NCBI GenBank assembly: GCA_002341815.1
Contig: DDOT01000129.1
Span: 9,205-17,989, forward strand
DNA from: Thiobacillus sp. UBA2487
Lineage (GTDB): Bacteria; Pseudomonadota; Gammaproteobacteria; Burkholderiales; Sulfuriferulaceae
DNA length: 8,785 nt
Reading direction: 5' to 3'
Part shown: piece after piece, positions 1 to 7,009 of the stretch
Position numbering within the stretch: the first letter of the stretch is position 1
How the letters are laid out: each line of letters starts with the position of its first letter
Position numbers and translations under genes: made by a program
Notes under the pieces: generated by a model
Database searches by the model: none
What the model was told of the DNA's origin: nothing
What the model saw: the letters and a program-made list of their open reading frames with translations, nothing else

Positions 1-921
1 TTGCTGTCCATGTTTACCCCCTTGGGTTGGCTGGAACGGGTTCCAACCTACAAAGACCAGCAAGAAAAGCTGAATGAAAAAGACTTGTCCACCTATGGTT
101 TTCTGGGCTATCCGCTGCTGCAAAGCGCGGATATTCTGATTTATCGCGCCAACTTGGTGCCGGTCGGTGAAGACCAAGTGCCGCACATTGAATTTACCCG
201 CGAAATCGCTCGGCGCTTTAATTTTTTGTATGGTCGCGAAGTGGATTTCGAGCAAAAGGCCGAGGCAGCGATTCGGAAAATGGGTAGCAAAAAAGCGCGC
301 TTGTATGAAGAATTACGCACGCGTTACCAGGAACAGGGCGAAGACGAAGCCTTGGAAGCCGCGCAAGCCTTGTTGAATGAGCAACAAAATTTGTCTCTGG
401 GTGACCGCGAACGTTTATTCGGTTATCTGGAAGGCAGCAGCAAGATGATTTTGATAGAGCCGCAAGAAATGCTGACCGTGGCATCCAGAATGCCCGGATT
501 AGATGGCCAAAAAATGTCCAAGTCTTACCAGAATACCATTGCGTTGCGTGAAAAACCGGAGGATGTGACCCGTAAACTACGCACCATGCCGACTGATCCG
601 GCGCGTGTACGACGCACCGATGTTGGAGAACCGGCGCGTTGCCCGGTATGGCAGTTGCATCAGGTATATTCCGATGACAGTGTGCGTGAATGGGTGGCTG
701 AGGGTTGTCGGAGTGCGGGTATTGGTTGTCTGGAATGCAAACAACCGGTGATTGACGGCATATTGCGCGAACTGGCCCCCATGCAGGAACGTGCGCAGCA
801 CTACACCGAATCGCCTTCCTTGGTGCGAAATTTGATTGAGGATGGCTGTGAAAAAGCACGCGAATTGGCGCATGACACCATGCGAGATGTGCGCGAAGCC
901 ATGGGCTTGCAGTACGACTAA
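1..921 (+). CDS. trpS: Tryptophanyl-tRNA synthetase, C-terminal part (5' end outside window)
   Basis: Cytoplasmic class I aminoacyl-tRNA synthetase that charges tRNA-Trp with tryptophan using ATP. The visible 306 residues include the GYPLLQSADIL segment (36-46), the GEDQ tryptophan-site region (56-59) and the KMSKS ATP-binding loop at 171-175 (bases 511-525). Between GEDQ and KMSKS lies a long, charged, mostly helical insert (about 78-150), typical of the roughly 400-residue form common in betaproteobacteria and pseudomonads and absent from the shorter E. coli type. The HIGH motif and about the first 90-100 residues are missing, so the TTG at base 1 is an internal leucine codon cut by the window edge, not a start. 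The stop codon lies 3 bases before radA, suggesting co-transcription. Identity is secure. Confidence 0.97.
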   Translation: MLSMFTPLGWLERVPTYKDQQEKLNEKDLSTYGFLGYPLLQSADILIYRANLVPVGEDQVPHIEFTREIARRFNFLYGREVDFEQKAEAAIRKMGSKKARLYEELRTRYQEQGEDEALEAAQALLNEQQNLSLGDRERLFGYLEGSSKMILIEPQEMLTVASRMPGLDGQKMSKSYQNTIALREKPEDVTRKLRTMPTDPARVRRTDVGEPARCPVWQLHQVYSDDSVREWVAEGCRSAGIGCLECKQPVIDGILRELAPMQERAQHYTESPSLVRNLIEDGCEKARELAHDTMRDVREAMGLQYD

Positions 922-924
922 GCC

Positions 925-2283
925 GTGGCCAAAGCCAAACTGAATTATTGCTGTACCGAATGCGGTGGCATTGCCCCTAAATGGCAAGGTCAGTGTCCGC
1001 ATTGCCAAAATTGGAACACGTTGGTTGAGGTCATTGCAGAGTCACCCGCCACCCGCCATAACCCATTGAGTGTGCAAAGCCAGATCATGCCGCTGGCTCA
1101 GGTTGAACTGGGTGAGGAAATTCGTGTGCCAACCGGCACTGGCGAGTTGGACCGCGTGCTGGGCGGAGGACTGGTGAGTGGGGCGGTGATTCTCATTGGC
1201 GGCGACCCGGGTATCGGTAAATCCACGCTGTTATTGCAAACCTTGGCCGGCCTGACGTCCAGCCAAACCGTGCTTTATGTGAGTGCCGAAGAATCGGCAC
1301 GCCAGATTGCCTTACGCGCCCAGCGCTTGCAATTGGATGCGGGCGACATGCAATTGCTGGCAGAAATCCGTCTTGGTCACATCCTGCAAGTATTACAGGA
1401 ACAGCGACCGAGTGTGGTGGTGATTGATTCCATTCAGACGGTATATTGGGATGAGTTGGCATCAGCACCGGGTTCGGTAAGCCAAGTGCGTGAATGTGCC
1501 GCGCAATTGACGCGATACGCCAAGCAAAATGGCTGTGCCATGTTTTTGGTTGGGCATGTCACCAAAGAAGGCAGCTTGGCCGGCCCGCGTGTGCTGGAGC
1601 ACATTGTCGATACCGTTCTGTATTTTGAAGGCGACAGCTCATCCAGTTTTCGTTTGGTGCGGGCATTCAAAAATCGCTTTGGCGCAGTCAATGAGTTGGG
1701 CGTATTTGCCATGACCGACCGTGGATTGAAAGGGGTCAGCAATCCATCGGCTATATTTCTGTCAGGACACCGGGCCGATGTGCCGGGATCGTGCGTGATG
1801 GTTACCCAAGAAGGCACACGCCCGTTGCTGGTAGAAATTCAAGCCTTGGTTGAAACCGCAGCATCTCCTAACCCGCGCCGTTTGTCAGTAGGCTTGGAGC
1901 AAAACCGCCTGGCCATGTTGCTGGCGGTTTTACATCGACACGGTGGTCTGGCCTGTCATGATCAGGATGTGTTCATCAATGCGGTTGGCGGTGTGCGCAT
2001 CAATGAACCTGCGGCCGACTTGCCCTTGCTTTTGGCGATTGTTTCATCATTTAGAAACAAAGCAATGCAGGCAAAACTGGTTATTTTTGGTGAGGTTGGG
2101 CTGACGGGGGAAATTCGTCCGGTGCAACGCGGTCAAGAACGTTTGAAAGAAGCGGCCAAGCTGGGGTTTACACACGCCATCGTACCGCATGCCAATTTGC
2201 CACGTCAGGACATCGATGGTTTGCTCGTCACAGGCGTGCATACGCTTAGCGAGGCTATCGATGCGATTCGTAATCGCGACTGA
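925..2283 (+). CDS. radA: DNA repair protein RadA (Sms)
   Basis: RecA-like ATPase and branch-migration helicase that helps process recombination intermediates with RecA. All domains are visible in order: an N-terminal zinc finger with cysteine pairs C10/C13 and C24/C27; the RecA-like core with Walker A GGDPGIGKST at 92-101; the RadA-specific KNRFG motif at 249-253; and a C-terminal Lon-protease-like domain including FGEVGLTGEIRPV from about 388. The length of 452 is normal for the family (E. coli 460). The GTG start at 925 is chosen because it gives MAKAK, matching the family N-terminus, and because no other start lies before the zinc finger. No strong Shine-Dalgarno sequence precedes it and trpS ends only 3 bases upstream, so translational coupling to trpS is likely. 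No frameshift or missing key residue is seen. Confidence 0.98.
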   Translation: MAKAKLNYCCTECGGIAPKWQGQCPHCQNWNTLVEVIAESPATRHNPLSVQSQIMPLAQVELGEEIRVPTGTGELDRVLGGGLVSGAVILIGGDPGIGKSTLLLQTLAGLTSSQTVLYVSAEESARQIALRAQRLQLDAGDMQLLAEIRLGHILQVLQEQRPSVVVIDSIQTVYWDELASAPGSVSQVRECAAQLTRYAKQNGCAMFLVGHVTKEGSLAGPRVLEHIVDTVLYFEGDSSSSFRLVRAFKNRFGAVNELGVFAMTDRGLKGVSNPSAIFLSGHRADVPGSCVMVTQEGTRPLLVEIQALVETAASPNPRRLSVGLEQNRLAMLLAVLHRHGGLACHDQDVFINAVGGVRINEPAADLPLLLAIVSSFRNKAMQAKLVIFGEVGLTGEIRPVQRGQERLKEAAKLGFTHAIVPHANLPRQDIDGLLVTGVHTLSEAIDAIRNRD

Positions 2284-2364
2284 CCGTTTTTGATCCGGCT
2301 TGCCGTATAGCTAAATTGCATTCCCCTTGCAACCAGTCGGTTGAGTGACCGCTTAGCCCGATCT
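2284..2364. other. Convergent gap between radA and yoaA without clear terminator
   Basis: This 81-base spacer separates two genes that meet tail to tail. The best hairpin is CAACC-AGTC-GGTTG at 2330-2343 (5-bp stem, 4-base loop). A smaller CGGC-TT-GCCG lies at 2296-2305. Neither is followed by a T-run on either strand, so I do not call an intrinsic terminator. Termination may be Rho-dependent, or the transcripts may run into each other. No ORF or RNA gene is seen here. Confidence 0.4.
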
Positions 2365-4305
2365 TCACAGCGGAATATCGGCTGTTAAAAACGCAACAGC
2401 CTCTTGCATGACGCGTGTGCGGGACATGGGCGGCAAACTTTGCCAAATACGGCGACCATACGGTTTGTCCACCAGACGCGGATCGCAGATCATCAGCACA
2501 CCACGATCGTTTTCGTCGCGTATCAGTCGTCCGGCACCTTGTTTCAACGTAATAACAGCATGGGGCAATTGGTAATCCATAAATGGATTGCCACCGCCGG
2601 CCTTGATGTGATGAATGCGCGCAGACAGCACTGGGTCATCCGGTGGAGAAAACGGCAGGCGATCGATCACGACCAGTTGCAAGGCGTCGCCTTTGACATC
2701 CACGCCTTCCCAGAAACTTTGGCTGCCCAGCAAAATAGGGTGATGTAATTGCCGGAAACGTTCCAATAATTCGCTTTTGGCACATTCACCCTGCATCAAC
2801 AATGGATAATCCAGTCCGCGCTCGGTCAAGGCATCTTGTAACATCATTTTTGCTTCTTTCATGGCCCTGAGCGAGGTAAACAAGATAAATGCACGCCCTT
2901 GACTGGCTACCAGCAACGGCAATGCCGAATCAATGACCGCGCGGGTGTAACTGTTGTCATTGGGCTCCGGCATGCCTTGTGGTACATACAGTAGCGCTTG
3001 ACGGGCATAATCAAACGGGCTGTCCCAACTGGCGGCCGCAGCGTCTTGCAACCCCAGTTGATCCTGATAGTGACGAAAATCGCCTTTAACCGATAAAGTA
3101 GCAGACGTAAAAATCCAACTGCGTGCATGTTCATCGATTTGACTGGTAAATATGTCTGCAACCGACAATGGGGTGGCATTCAGCACCACGGCTTGCGAAA
3201 AAACCTCCAACCAGCGAACAAAGTTGCTGTCTTCGTTGGTTTGCCAGCGCACCAGCAAGTCACGCGCCTGCTGCGCGCGTTCGGCGGCTTGTTCCAGTGA
3301 CGGAGCGCGACTGGCCTGGGTTTGCAATAAGCGTTCAAGTTCGCTGGCCTTATCAATACATTTTGTTAGCGCATCGCGACAGTTATCTAACTGCATGGCG
3401 CGTTGATGATTCCAGCGCACGCCATCTTCGCGGAATACCAAGCGAAAGTCACGCGCGGCGATGTCCAATTGGTGGGCGGCTTCCCCTAATGCGGGAAAAT
3501 CTTTGCAATGTACGGCTGCTTCCAGTCGTACATCACGCGCCAAGGTGATCAGTTGTCCAGTAGAAATGTTTTCGCCAAAAAACATGCCGGCCGTATCGGG
3601 TAATTGATGAGCCTCGTCAAAAATAACGGTATTACAGGCTGGCAACAACTCAGCCACCCCTTCATCACGCAACCACAAATCGGCAAAAAACAAGTGATGA
3701 TTGACCACCACAATATCGGCTTCCATGGCTTGTTTGCGCGCTTCAAACACAAAGCATTGGCGGAAATACTCACACTCACTGCCCAGACAGTTTTCGCGGG
3801 TTGATGTCACATGCCCCCAAACGGCAGCATCTTCAGGAATACCGCTTAGTTGAGATTTGTCGCCGGTTTTACTGTGGTCGGCAAATGCCTTGATCTCAAC
3901 CACATGTCGTGCCGTTTCACGTTGTATAAAACTGCCTTCATTCAGAGCGCGTGCCAAGTGGTAGTGACAAACATAATTGGCGCGGCCCTTTAACAGTGCA
4001 ATCACTGCCGGCGAAGCCAGCGCAGCGCGCACAGCAGGTAAATCGCGGTGAAACAGTTGGTCTTGCAGATTGCGCGTACCCGTTGAGATCACCACCTTGC
4101 CACCGGCGAGTAAGGCGGGTACCAGATAAGCCAAGGTTTTTCCTGTGCCGGTGCCGGCTTCAGCAATCAGTATGCGCTGCTGTTCGATGGCGCTGGCCAC
4201 CTGTTGCGCCATTTCAATTTGCTGATTGCGCTGGCGATAGCCGCTGAAAGTGGCCGCAAGTACACCATCATCCGCAAAAATATCGGTGAGATCAGTCATG
4301 GTCAT
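2365..4305 (-). CDS. yoaA: ATP-dependent Fe-S DNA helicase, YoaA/DinG (XPD-like) family
   Basis: Superfamily 2 helicase of the XPD/Rad3 type, expected to unwind DNA 5' to 3' during repair of stalled replication. E. coli YoaA works with the polymerase clamp-loader subunit HolC. Visible motifs are Walker A AEAGTGTGKT (48-57), the DEAH box at 230-233 and motif VI QGAGRLIR at 589-596. Four cysteines that should hold a 4Fe-4S cluster, C113, C173, C178 and C184, lie between Walker A and DEAH. The length of 646 matches YoaA (about 636) better than E. coli DinG (about 716). Two in-frame ATGs compete, at 4305 and 4299 (MTMTDL); neither has a good Shine-Dalgarno. The first overlaps the end of the lplT-like gene by 14 bases, so translation is probably coupled. 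The split between YoaA and DinG is by length and motif spacing only. Confidence 0.93.
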   Translation of the reverse strand: MTMTDLTDIFADDGVLAATFSGYRQRNQQIEMAQQVASAIEQQRILIAEAGTGTGKTLAYLVPALLAGGKVVISTGTRNLQDQLFHRDLPAVRAALASPAVIALLKGRANYVCHYHLARALNEGSFIQRETARHVVEIKAFADHSKTGDKSQLSGIPEDAAVWGHVTSTRENCLGSECEYFRQCFVFEARKQAMEADIVVVNHHLFFADLWLRDEGVAELLPACNTVIFDEAHQLPDTAGMFFGENISTGQLITLARDVRLEAAVHCKDFPALGEAAHQLDIAARDFRLVFREDGVRWNHQRAMQLDNCRDALTKCIDKASELERLLQTQASRAPSLEQAAERAQQARDLLVRWQTNEDSNFVRWLEVFSQAVVLNATPLSVADIFTSQIDEHARSWIFTSATLSVKGDFRHYQDQLGLQDAAAASWDSPFDYARQALLYVPQGMPEPNDNSYTRAVIDSALPLLVASQGRAFILFTSLRAMKEAKMMLQDALTERGLDYPLLMQGECAKSELLERFRQLHHPILLGSQSFWEGVDVKGDALQLVVIDRLPFSPPDDPVLSARIHHIKAGGGNPFMDYQLPHAVITLKQGAGRLIRDENDRGVLMICDPRLVDKPYGRRIWQSLPPMSRTRVMQEAVAFLTADIPL

Positions 4306-5518
4306 CGGGGTTAATGTGGCGGAAATGGATGCGAATGATCAGCATGGAAATGCTGATGAATGCACCAAATACAAGCGTAATCCATGAGATCGGCAATCCC
4401 GCATGGTCGAGAGCGGCATAAACCCCCAATAACGCAAGAATGGATAAATTTTCATTAAAATTTTGTACGGCAATCGAGTGACCCGCACCCATTAATTGAT
4501 GTCCTCGGTGTTGCAACAGGGCATTCATCGGTACCACAAAAAATCCGCCCAATATTCCAATCAGCGTCAACAAGATTGCTGCCCATAACGGCGTTTGAAC
4601 GAATGCCATGGCCATAACCACCAAGCCCATCAAGACGCCAGTTGCAATGACTTTTATTGAATCATGCAAGCGTACGAATTCTCCGGCAATCGTAGCGCCA
4701 ATGGCAATACCAATTGCCACTAAAGCTGTCAGTTGCGATGCTTTCGCCATGTCATAGTGTAAAACCACCAACGCCCAAGCCAATACAACCAATCGCAACG
4801 TGGCGCCTGCGCCCCAAAACAGGGTGGTGACCGTCAGTGATACCTGGCCCAGCGGGTCACGCCACAACTGCATGAAACTTTGAGCGAAATCTTTTAGCAA
4901 TGCGACAGGGTTGCGACTGGGTGACGGGTGATCGGGTGCTGTAACCGGAATAAACAGGTTTAATAGCGCCGCAACCAAATAAAACGCAATGATAACGACG
5001 ATGGCAAAGTGGGCAATATCGCCGGCAATCGGCCACGGCAACACCATGGCGAAAGCACCCATGATGTGCCGGTTTAGCAAAATACCGCCTAAGAAAGCCC
5101 CCAGTATAATGGCCAACACCGTGGCGCCCTCCATCCAGGCGTTGGCAGCCACCAATTGTTCCGGTTCCAAATATTCGGTCAGGATGCCGTATTTGGCAGG
5201 TGAATAACCCGCCGCACCCACACCAACAATAGCGTAAGCATACAGTGGATTCATGCCCAGCAGCATCGCTGCCGATCCAATCAACTTAATGTTGTTGGTA
5301 ATAAACATGACCCGTCCCTTTGATAATGCATCAGAAAACGCGCCAACAAAAGGCGCTAACAATATGTAGGCCCCAACAAAAAATTCTTGTAATACTGGCG
5401 TAAACCAACCGGGTGCATGCAACTCACGCAACAGCTCAATCGCAGCAAACAACAAGGTATTATCACCAAGAGCAGACAGGAATTGCGCCAGCAAGATGAT
5501 ATAAAAGCCTAATTGCAT
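4292..5518 (-). CDS. lplT: Lysophospholipid transporter LplT-type (MFS)
   Basis: Inner-membrane major-facilitator protein of 408 residues (E. coli LplT is 397). LplT flips lysophospholipids such as lyso-PE from the periplasmic to the cytoplasmic leaflet for re-acylation. Supporting segments are QFLSALGDNTLLFAA (12-26), the MFS loop 2-3 motif around G59-D63-G68-R69, GYSPAKYGIL (104-113), LFWGAGATLR (233-242) and GGFFVVPMNALLQ (324-336), all closely resembling LplT. About 12 hydrophobic segments fill the chain, and a polar central loop lies at about 192-212. The ATG at 5518 puts the first helix immediately at the N-terminus and lies 14 bases after the stop of the upstream TM2-like gene; its Shine-Dalgarno is poor. 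In E. coli the partner acyltransferase gene aas follows lplT; here a helicase gene follows and no acyltransferase is in the window. Confidence 0.93.
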   Translation of the reverse strand: MQLGFYIILLAQFLSALGDNTLLFAAIELLRELHAPGWFTPVLQEFFVGAYILLAPFVGAFSDALSKGRVMFITNNIKLIGSAAMLLGMNPLYAYAIVGVGAAGYSPAKYGILTEYLEPEQLVAANAWMEGATVLAIILGAFLGGILLNRHIMGAFAMVLPWPIAGDIAHFAIVVIIAFYLVAALLNLFIPVTAPDHPSPSRNPVALLKDFAQSFMQLWRDPLGQVSLTVTTLFWGAGATLRLVVLAWALVVLHYDMAKASQLTALVAIGIAIGATIAGEFVRLHDSIKVIATGVLMGLVVMAMAFVQTPLWAAILLTLIGILGGFFVVPMNALLQHRGHQLMGAGHSIAVQNFNENLSILALLGVYAALDHAGLPISWITLVFGAFISISMLIIRIHFRHINPDDHD

Positions 5519-5532
5519 GAAGAAGTGCCGGG

Positions 5533-6108
5533 TTATGTTTCTGGATTTTGATTTTTTTTCGCCAACTCGCGCAACATGGCTTCTTGTTGAGCGATGCTGG
5601 GCGCGCGCGTGCGGCTGTTGTAGGCGGGGTCACGGCCCGGTTGAACATGGCCACCCCGTTCGGTCTCTTTCAGCTTTATCCAATCTGTCAGATTATCGGT
5701 TGAAGGATCGGCTTCCGGTGCATTGCCATCGGTATAACGGCCGCGATAATGCTTGGGGGCAGTGGCAGGGCGATTACGCCATTCAGCCATGCGTATCTGT
5801 TTATTGAGATACGCAATACGGTCTTCGATCCAACGAATATCATACACAGCAAACCCGGTCATGATGACAATTGTAATAATGCCAATACAAGGGCGGTGCA
5901 AAAGCCAGGCACTTAATGCCAACAATAAACCCGATCGATACAGCCATGCGCCCTTGGGGTCATCCAGATAGATGCGGTGCAAGCCGAACGGGAATAACAA
6001 TAAAAGCTTGTTGGCACGGTTACGTTGTTTGAACTGTTGTGAAAGTTTCAAGCTTAGCGTCTGCAAGCCTTCACCTTCCAGATCCATGTTTTTCCATGCT
6101 TCGTTCAT
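5533..6108 (-). CDS. TM2-domain-like small membrane protein, function unknown
   Basis: A 191-residue protein with a basic, hydrophilic N-terminus (1-34), a hydrophobic core with two probable membrane helices (about 55-70 and 74-89), and a polar, charged C-terminal tail (about 104-191, rich in R, P, E and N). The segment FPFGLHRIYLDDPKGAW (39-55) and the later YDIRWIEDRI (89-98) match the layout of TM2 domains, where a G-x-(H/D)-R-(F/I)-Y-L turn precedes a helix pair ending in an aspartate-containing D-x-x-x-I-like segment. TM2 proteins have no single known function. The ATG at 6108 is preferred because AGGCGG sits 8 bases upstream and because the upstream in-frame extension (to 6273) would overlap the divergent gene start and carries no domain. 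It leads a probable operon with lplT and yoaA. The TM2 assignment is by eye. Confidence 0.8.
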   Translation of the reverse strand: MNEAWKNMDLEGEGLQTLSLKLSQQFKQRNRANKLLLLFPFGLHRIYLDDPKGAWLYRSGLLLALSAWLLHRPCIGIITIVIMTGFAVYDIRWIEDRIAYLNKQIRMAEWRNRPATAPKHYRGRYTDGNAPEADPSTDNLTDWIKLKETERGGHVQPGRDPAYNSRTRAPSIAQQEAMLRELAKKNQNPET

Positions 6109-6116
6109 GGGTAATA

Positions 6117-6122
6117 CCGCCT
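6117..6122 (-). promoter_or_regulatory. Shine-Dalgarno of the TM2-like gene
   Basis: On the minus strand this reads AGGCGG, 8 bases before the ATG at 6108. It decides the start of the 191-residue protein against the longer reading frame that begins at 6273. Confidence 0.6.
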
Positions 6123-6176
6123 GTGGTTTGCATGACGCCGAGATGTCAGTGCGAATAATTTGTGTTAACGTTTGGT

Positions 6177-6205
6177 ATTCTACACTGTGAAGATTCTTTT
6201 GTGCC
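6177..6205 (-). promoter_or_regulatory. Candidate sigma-70 promoter for the TM2-lplT-yoaA unit
   Basis: On the minus strand a -10-like TAGAAT (6182-6177, 5 of 6 consensus bases) lies 17 bases downstream of a weak -35-like GGCACA (6205-6200, 3 of 6). The predicted transcript would begin near 6170 and carry a leader of about 60 bases before the ATG at 6108. The -10 is good and the -35 poor, so this is a suggestion only. Confidence 0.3.
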
Positions 6206-6210
6206 CGCTC

Positions 6211-6231
6211 TTGGCAGCGCTTATGCGCCAA
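6211..6231. repeat. Short inverted repeat in the divergent intergenic region
   Basis: TTGGC (6211-6215) and GCCAA (6227-6231) form inverted arms. Inside them GCGC-TTAT-GCGC (6217-6228) gives an alternative 4-bp stem with a 4-base loop. It lies about 30-50 bases before the amidotransferase-like start and could be an operator or a leader hairpin. The left arm also contains TTGGCA, a good -35 match, but no convincing -10 follows at 16-18 bases. The repeat is short enough to be chance. Confidence 0.25.
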
Positions 6232-6250
6232 TTTGTTACAACTCATACGC

Positions 6251-6256
6251 AAGGTG
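6251..6256 (+). promoter_or_regulatory. Shine-Dalgarno of the amidotransferase-like gene
   Basis: AAGGTG lies 3 bases before the ATG at 6260, slightly close but the only purine-rich site nearby. It supports the ATG at 6260 over the in-frame TTG at 6233. Confidence 0.5.
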
Positions 6257-6259
6257 ACT

Positions 6260-7006
6260 ATGAAACGCTTCATGTTAGTGCAACATTCTTATTCCGAATT
6301 TCTCGGAATGATCGAAAAGCAGCTCGAATCGCGTGCGATCGGCTTTCAATATCAGCGTCCCTTTTTAGGTAACGATTTGACAACCAGCGCATCACAACAC
6401 GATGCATTATGGCTGCTCGGAGGCGCTTATCCCGCCAACGATGAATTGGCTTGCCCCTGGTTGCCGCAAGAACGCCAGTTGATCGCCAATTTTCGCAAAA
6501 TGAAGCGACCGATTGTGGGTATCGGTTTTGGCGGATTATTGCTGGCGGAAAGCGCAGGCGGTATCGTTACCGACGAACCGTATTTCAATACCTACTGGAC
6601 GACTTGCCATATCACCGATGCCGGCAAAGATGACCCGTTGGCGCGCGCGGTAGATGGTAAACGCATGTTGGTGATGATTAATGGCAATGCGAGTTTGCCG
6701 GACGACATGCCGGCATTGGTGGTCGATGACAACGGGCATTGGCTGATCGCCCGCCCGGATGACAATAGTTACGCCATGCTCATCCGGCCTGAAATCAAGC
6801 CCGGCATGATTGAGGACATGATGATGGAAGACAATCGACCGCTGCCGGATAATATTGGCGAGATTTTGACCCAGGCTCGCGAACACTGGACGCAAAACCA
6901 GAAAACAGCGGCTGACATTTCGTTTGCCCTGGTCAGTGCGCTGGATTTGATGACCGAGCGCCATAAAATGCCGGTGTTTAATCTGAATGTTGTGGACAAG
7001 ACATAA
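6260..7006 (+). CDS. Class I glutamine amidotransferase-like protein lacking catalytic Cys and His
   Basis: A 248-residue protein with the layout of stand-alone GMP-synthase-like glutamine amidotransferases: WLLGGAYPANDE (51-62, oxyanion-side GG), PWLPQERQLI (66-75), the nucleophile elbow PIVGIGFGG (84-92), a NGNASLP segment (141-147) where active relatives have HGD-x-F-x-LP, and YAMLIRPEIKP (171-181) where they have QFHPE. At the elbow the usual G-x-C-x-G reads G87-I-G89-F-G91, so the nucleophilic Cys is Gly. The triad His is Arg176, and only Glu178 remains. It therefore should not hydrolyse glutamine; a binding, scaffolding or regulatory role is inferred. No signal peptide is visible, so it should be cytoplasmic. 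The start at 6260 gives MKRFMLVQHS, entering the first strand directly, with AAGGTG upstream. The reading frame is intact and coupled (3-base gap) to the next gene, which argues against a decaying pseudogene. The native partner is unknown. Confidence 0.85.
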   Translation: MKRFMLVQHSYSEFLGMIEKQLESRAIGFQYQRPFLGNDLTTSASQHDALWLLGGAYPANDELACPWLPQERQLIANFRKMKRPIVGIGFGGLLLAESAGGIVTDEPYFNTYWTTCHITDAGKDDPLARAVDGKRMLVMINGNASLPDDMPALVVDDNGHWLIARPDDNSYAMLIRPEIKPGMIEDMMMEDNRPLPDNIGEILTQAREHWTQNQKTAADISFALVSALDLMTERHKMPVFNLNVVDKT

Positions 7007-7009
7007 GAT

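Noticed and set aside
1..3. TTG at base 1 as the true start of TrpS
   Set aside because: The HIGH motif and about 90-100 N-terminal residues of the family would be missing; the gene is cut by the window edge.
218..859. 213-codon minus-strand open frame opposite trpS
   Set aside because: Lies entirely inside trpS; the translation is rich in H, P, R, C and S with no domain, typical of an antisense shadow.
577..1008. 143-codon minus-strand frame across the trpS/radA junction
   Set aside because: Antisense to two secure genes and without protein-like features.
3168..3548. 126-codon plus-strand frame inside the helicase gene
   Set aside because: Opposite a well-supported helicase; composition is shadow-like.
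6160..6186. Plus-strand promoter TTGTGT ... TACACT for the amidotransferase-like gene
   Set aside because: Spacing is only 15 bases and both hexamers are poor matches; too weak to list as a feature.
6233..6259. TTG start giving nine extra residues on the amidotransferase-like protein
   Set aside because: The ATG at 6260 has AAGGTG just upstream and begins at the first strand of the fold.
6109..6273. N-terminal extension of the TM2-like protein to an ATG at 6273
   Set aside because: It would cross the divergent promoter region and the start of the opposite gene, and the extra 55 residues show no domain; the ATG at 6108 has a Shine-Dalgarno.
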